DNA of 50,743 nucleotides from Glomus cerebriforme (lineage: Eukaryota > Glomeromycota > Glomeromycetes > Glomerales > Glomeraceae). This document shows, piece after piece, positions 46,464-50,743 of the stretch. The stretch lies in assembly GCA_003550305.1 (NCBI GenBank), contig QKYT01000153.1:134472-185214 (forward strand), read 5' to 3'. The translations under genes and the position numbers were made by a program. The notes under the pieces were generated by a model. That model was not told the DNA's origin and did no database searches. It saw only the letters and a program-made list of their open reading frames with translations. Every line of letters starts with the position of its first letter. The stretch's first letter is position 1.

Positions 46464-49319
46464 ATGTCTCACTTGGGAAATACACATTCCTCTTTGAATG
46501 TCACTTCTTTAAGAGATTTGGCGAGAAAAGAATTGACTAAAGTTCTAGATTCAGTATGTTAAATACAAACCTTTAAAAGTTTTGGTCTTTTTATTAACTA
46601 TATTAACTTATTACAAAATAAATGAATAGGTTAGAGGGAAAAAATGTTTAGTATTGGATCCAAATATTAGTGGGCCTTTAAGTTTGATAGCCGAATTTTC
46701 TTTATTAAAAGTAATTATTTTTTCAAGAAATTTAATAAATTTACACGTGTGAATTGTGGAATTGATAAGGATTGCTAATAATAGGAACATGGCGTGGAAA
46801 AAATGCATTATCTTCAATCAGGACCTTTAGAAACTGAGCTAAAAAGTTTGATTTATATATGTCGTCCGCAATTGCATTATATGAAATATATTGCTGGTAT
46901 GAATTTTCAGCTGTTTCTATTACAAAAAAATCTCCATAATAATTTTTTTTTTTACATTATGTTTGTAGAACATATAGGTCATCATCAAAAAGATAATCTC
47001 TCCTCTTCAGAATATGAATACAATCTTTTCTTTGTTCCTCGAAGAACTATGATTTGTGAAAGGGTTTTGGAAGAAGCCGGTGTTTTTGGAGATATCCTTA
47101 TCTTGATATTTCGTATTTTATAAATCTGACAACCCATTTATTTTTCCTTGACTGGCTTGATTCTCACAGATTACGATCGGAGAATATCACTTAGATTTAA
47201 TACCATTCGAGGATGACTTATTATCTTTAGAGTTGGATAATACTTTTAAAGAGCTCTACCTGGTATTTATTGTTTGTAACAGCAAAGTTATTAATAATAT
47301 TAGAACAAATCATGATTATAATTTATATAGGATGGTGACTATACTTCAATCTATTATGCGGCAAGAGCGCTCATGAAACTCCAGACAAAGTTTGGACTTT
47401 TTCCAAGAGTTATCGGAAAAGGAGATTGTGCTAAAGTAAGAAAGATTATATTTATTTGATTGAAACATTTATATTTGTATATTAATTCCTACTAATTATT
47501 CTAGCACCTAGCTGATATGTTGCTTCGTATGCGTAAAGAAGTTGCTGTAGATGACCCGTCATCCACATTATCAGTATCTCAGAACATAGATTCTCTAATT
47601 ATCTTAGATCGTTCTGTTGATCTCATTACTCCTCTTTGTACGCAATTAACTTATGAAGGATTGATAGATGAAGTGTTTGGCATAAGAACCTCACACGTGG
47701 AAGTTGATTCAACTATTGTGGGTCCTACTTCACAAAAACCAGTTTCGGCAACAACAACCACGCCGAATACCGCATCAACAACGACACAACCTTCTCCTCC
47801 TGCAAGGAAAAAAAAAATTGCACTTAATTCTAGTGATAAACTCTTTGTTCAGTTGAGAGATATGAATTTTGCAGTTGTGGGTGGAGTCCTTAACAGAATT
47901 GCAAGAAGGATTAATGAAGATTACGAGGTACGTATTATAAAGATTTTGATCTTTAAGAACTAATAAATATTTATTACTTATAATGTACGCAATTAGGAGA
48001 GACACCAAGCTAAAACAGTTGTACAGATTCGTGAATTTATTAATAAGCTAGGAGGGCTTCAATCTGAACATCAATCATTAAGAACTCGTATCCTTATTTT
48101 ATCAAAATTTGGTATTAAGATGCAGAAAAAATATATATTTATTTTTACCTTTAACAATTCTTATTTTAGATACTGGCATAGCTGAAGAAATTATGGCATA
48201 TACGGTTACCCCTGAATTTAACAAAGCTCTCGAGGTGCAGCAAAGTAATATATTTTTATTTATTTAAATGATTGTTTTTTTGCAATTGATACGTGGGCAT
48301 AATTATAATTTGTAAAAAAATATTCAGATTTGGCTGCAGGGATAGATATAAATTTACAAAATGATCATATTGAAGAAATGATTAATAGGCAAGTACCAAT
48401 CTTGCAAGTGTTAAGATTGTTATGTCTGCTTAGTTTGGTGAATGGCGGTTTGAAACAGAAGAGCTTTGAATTCTTCAAAAAGGAAATTTTACAGGTATTC
48501 ATGAATATCATTCGATAATCAAAATCTAGGATTATTCAACTAACTATTCATATACAACATTAAGACTTATGGGTTTGAGCATCTTCAAACACTCTTGAAT
48601 TTGGAACGCTTAAATATGTTTATTAAACAAGGGTCCGCTAGTAATAAATTTAACTATGTCAGAAAACATCTTCAGCTAATTGTTGATGAGGTTGATGAAC
48701 AGAATCCTCAAGACATTTCTTATGTATATTCAGGATACGCACCATTGAGTGTACGCCTGATACAATGTGTAACAAAAGGTGGGCCGACACCAATTGGTTA
48801 TCCTGTGGGTGCTAATGCAGCAGCTAATTCTATTGCTGGAGGTGGCGCAAGGGGTATCGTCGGGTGGAAAGGACATGAGGATGCTTTGAAAATGTTACCC
48901 GGCAAAACATTTGATGAAGTCCAGAGACATGACGATGGAGCTATTCGTTCGAAGAGTAAATATAAAGATTTTGTTTGATATGGTAAAAATTTCAGGTTTA
49001 AAATTAATTTTTTTTTTAGAATTGATCCAAGGACAACAACCACGCGTTACTCTCATATTTTTCTTGGGAGGATGCACATATACCGAAATCTCAGCAATAA
49101 GATTTATGGCACAACAAGATGAAGGTAATATTTAATTCTATTTTATTAATTTTATTTGTGAATAATTATTTTATAGTATTAAATTTTTTTTTTAAAAAAA
49201 AATAAGGACAACGAGAATATGTTATTGCTACGACCCAAATTATCAATGGTAATTCATTATTGAATTCAGTTATGCAAAAAATAGATCATTTGGGTCATTC
49301 TGCTGGTGGAAATTCTTGA
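46464..49319 (+). CDS. VPS33: Vps33-type Sec1/Munc18 protein of HOPS/CORVET
   Basis: Thirteen exons (46464-46553, 46630-46710, 46785-46896, 46969-47091, 47168-47262, 47331-47435, 47505-47927, 47997-48087, 48170-48244, 48328-48494, 48565-48955, 49020-49124, 49207-49319) join in frame to 656 residues, the usual size for Vps33. Motifs fit a Sec1-family fold: KCLVLDPNISGPLSLI, FFVPRRTMICERVLEEAGV, ITIGEYHLDLIPFEDDLLSL, YTSIYYAARALMKLQTKFGL, SLIILDRSVDLITPLCTQLT-YEGLIDEVFGI, and a C-terminal LIFFLGGCTYTEISAIRF. Vps33 binds SNAREs and drives fusion at the vacuole/late endosome. A Thr/Pro-rich insert (about residues 260-290) lies in the third domain. Two introns have minor-class signals and are listed separately. 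The gene looks intact. Confidence 0.95.
47092..47167 (+). other. U12-type AT-AC intron in VPS33
   Basis: The 76-base intron begins ATATCCTTAT and ends TTCTCAC. It contains TTCCTTGAC (47144-47152), matching the minor-class branch site, with the branch A 16 bases from the 3' end. No GT is available at the exon edge. Removal joins GG-A G|AG ATT ACG, giving FGEITIGEYHLDLIPF, the expected Vps33 sequence in frame. Reading through gives a stop after 12 codons. Confidence 0.85.
48088..48169 (+). other. U12-type GT-AG intron in VPS33
   Basis: The 82-base intron begins GTATCCTTATT, which fits the minor-class 5' site (GTATCCTTY) at seven or more positions and unlike the other donors of this gene. A branch-like CCTTTAAC (48148-48155) puts its A 15 bases from the AG. 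Splicing yields RTHTGIAEEIMAY in frame, as expected for Vps33. Confidence 0.75.
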
Positions 49320-49452
49320 TGATTAAAATAGAATCGCATGTATTTATTTTATTTATGGTTTGTTAAATAAGTATTATATATCAATGTAATAATAAAATTC
49401 TACATCTTTACGGGCTGTTAAATTAATATCTTTATAAGTTATAAGTCTTCAC
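49320..49452. other. Convergent intergenic region VPS33 / HIT
   Basis: 133 bases of AT-rich 3' flank for two genes transcribed towards each other. A candidate polyadenylation word AATAAAA lies near 49390. Confidence 0.4.
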
Positions 49453-50021
49453 TTATAATTTTGCTCTTATTTCTTTACCAATTTTTTCATTTTCATCTTT
49501 ACTTATCATTAGTCTTCCTCTTCCACTCTCAACATCTTTAAATCTTGGTATAATATGAAAGTGTAAATGGAAAACTACTTGACCTGCAATTTGTCCATTA
49601 TTTTGAAGTAAATTAAAATCTTTAGCTCCGACACCTTGAATGACAGCATTTGAAATTTGAGGTAATACAGAACCTAAAGAAGACATTATTGAAGGTGAAG
49701 CTAAAGTTAAACTTGAAACATGAGTTTTGGGAATTACTAAAGTGTGACCCCTAGAAATTGGTGCAATATCTTATAAAGATTTAAAATTAATGAAATTAAT
49801 TCAAAATTTTAATATCAAGCGAGAAAAAATTTAGGTAATTTACCTAGAAAAGCTAATATTTCATCATTTTCAAAAACTTTTGTACAAGGTAATTGTCCAG
49901 AAAGAATTTTACAAAATGTACAATCCTCCGGATCTTCTGAAGAAACTGAATTAGTTTTAGCAGGGTGCGGGAGAATTCGAGAAGTAGTACGAGGAAAAAG
50001 TGGATTATTAATAGGTGACAT
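49453..50021 (-). CDS. HIT-family nucleotide hydrolase (Hint-like)
   Basis: Minus-strand exons 50021-49844 and 49769-49453 join over a 74-base intron to 164 residues. I chose the ATG at 50021; the frame extends two codons upstream only through a TTG. The protein shows the HIT layout: CTFCKILSGQLPCTKVFEND, then SRGHTLVIPKTHVSSL, and the histidine triad HLHFHIIPR (127-135) with His127, His129 and His131. HIT proteins hydrolyse AMP linked to amines or other groups on the 5' phosphate. The Cys pair near residue 36 (CTFC) suggests a Zn-binding member of the Hint branch. The gene faces VPS33. Confidence 0.9.
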
Positions 50022-50743
50022 TTTCAAAAAAAATTATTTTCGGTTATGCTTTTATCTGTTTCATTCTGCCAATGAAAAATATTATCAGATATATACAAAT
50101 CATGTGTGTAGATGAACGGTCGTAAAAAAAATTTGAATATGAAAACTATTGTTCAAAAAGTTTATAATAAGACTTAAATAGTTAGCATCTACAAATGCTT
50201 AAGTACAAAGTCACTTAGCTGAACGAAATTATGTGAATTAATTCACTTACAGTAGCGGTCATAAGAATCCTACCCCTAATATTTTTCGAAATCAAGTGAC
50301 AACACCCATTAAAATTTTCCGATATTCAAGTACAGAACTAATGCTGATCACATGCAAAATTATAAGTCTGTATAGCATATATATCAAAAGTTAGATGATC
50401 GATGAATTCTGACCATAATGTTAATTTTTTTAATAAATTATACAAAATAGATTTTTTATACAAGAACTGAAGTAAAATTTTGAGAAAGTAACTACTTATA
50501 TTCATTACAATAAGATTATGACTATTTATTAGTTCTAGAAATTCCATTTAGATAAAGAATTAAATAATAAACAAAAATCAAATATTTGCCAAAAATCCAT
50601 GTGATAGTGATTTTTCAGATTTTAAGGTTTGATAAGCCAATTTTCTTTCAGCAGAATCCTAATATTAATTTTATGTGTATTATCTATAAAAGGGACCTCT
50701 TGGCTTATAACTGTAAATTTTTTAGTAAGGATAACATAGAGTA
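50022..50743. other. Upstream region of the HIT gene, possible transposon relic
   Basis: The piece from 50250 (TA-CAGTAGCGGTCATAAGAAT) to 50713 (…AAGAGG-type, ending ACTG-TA) has TA-flanked CAGT ends and some inverse likeness, as in Tc1-type elements, but the match is weak. No gene is seen. Confidence 0.3.

Overview
This window looks like nuclear DNA of an arbuscular mycorrhizal fungus (Glomeromycotina, most likely Rhizophagus or a close relative). It is very AT-rich, its genes carry many introns of roughly 50 to 100 bases, and it holds decayed copies of two gene groups I recognise from Rhizophagus: a CRN (Crinkler)-type effector and a coiled-coil 'ELxAENAExKAEN' family. One gene, VPS33, carries two introns with minor-spliceosome (U12-type) signals, which would also fit this lineage. 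The species call is an inference; no marker gene is present.

Layout. 1-4600: the first exon of a secreted protein on the minus strand (cut by the window edge), then a long AT-rich gap with one strongly foldable, possibly RNA-coding stretch near 2850-3000. 4.6-13.2 kb is a gene-rich block: a GH16 cell-wall glycosidase/transglycosylase, a small membrane-anchored protein, the bifunctional purine-synthesis enzyme ADE5,7 (16 exons) and the calcium-channel subunit MID1. 13.2-23.4 kb is a transposon graveyard: at least six to seven short terminal-inverted-repeat elements, foldbacks, microsatellites and an array of about 12 units of ~110 bp held inside a larger inverted-repeat element. 23.4-25.1 kb holds a Sds3-type histone deacetylase complex subunit. 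25.1-31.3 kb is again AT-rich, with decayed coding relics. 31.3-40.8 kb is a second gene-rich block: an unknown 192-aa protein, a divergent 1354-aa WW-domain protein rich in Arg/Asp/Glu, an Arb1-type RNAi/heterochromatin protein and two small unknown genes. 40.8-46.4 kb holds more short transposons and the two pseudogenes. 46.4-50.0 kb holds VPS33 and a HIT-family hydrolase, transcribed towards each other.

How the genes fit together. There is no operon-like module. The active genes are housekeeping (purines, vesicle tethering, nucleotide hydrolysis, calcium entry, wall remodelling, chromatin), placed as islands between repeat-rich deserts. Two of them (Sds3-like and Arb1-like) belong to silencing machinery that would act on just this kind of repeat-rich DNA. 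The most notable signal is the pair of minor-class introns in VPS33: one AT-AC intron with a 5' site ATATCCTT and a TTCCTTGAC branch site, and one GT-AG intron beginning GTATCCTT. In both, the reading frame and the conserved protein sequence are restored only by splicing at those sites.

Limits. Exon boundaries were read by eye from frame, splice signals and protein sense. Family names rest on motifs I recognise, not on searches.
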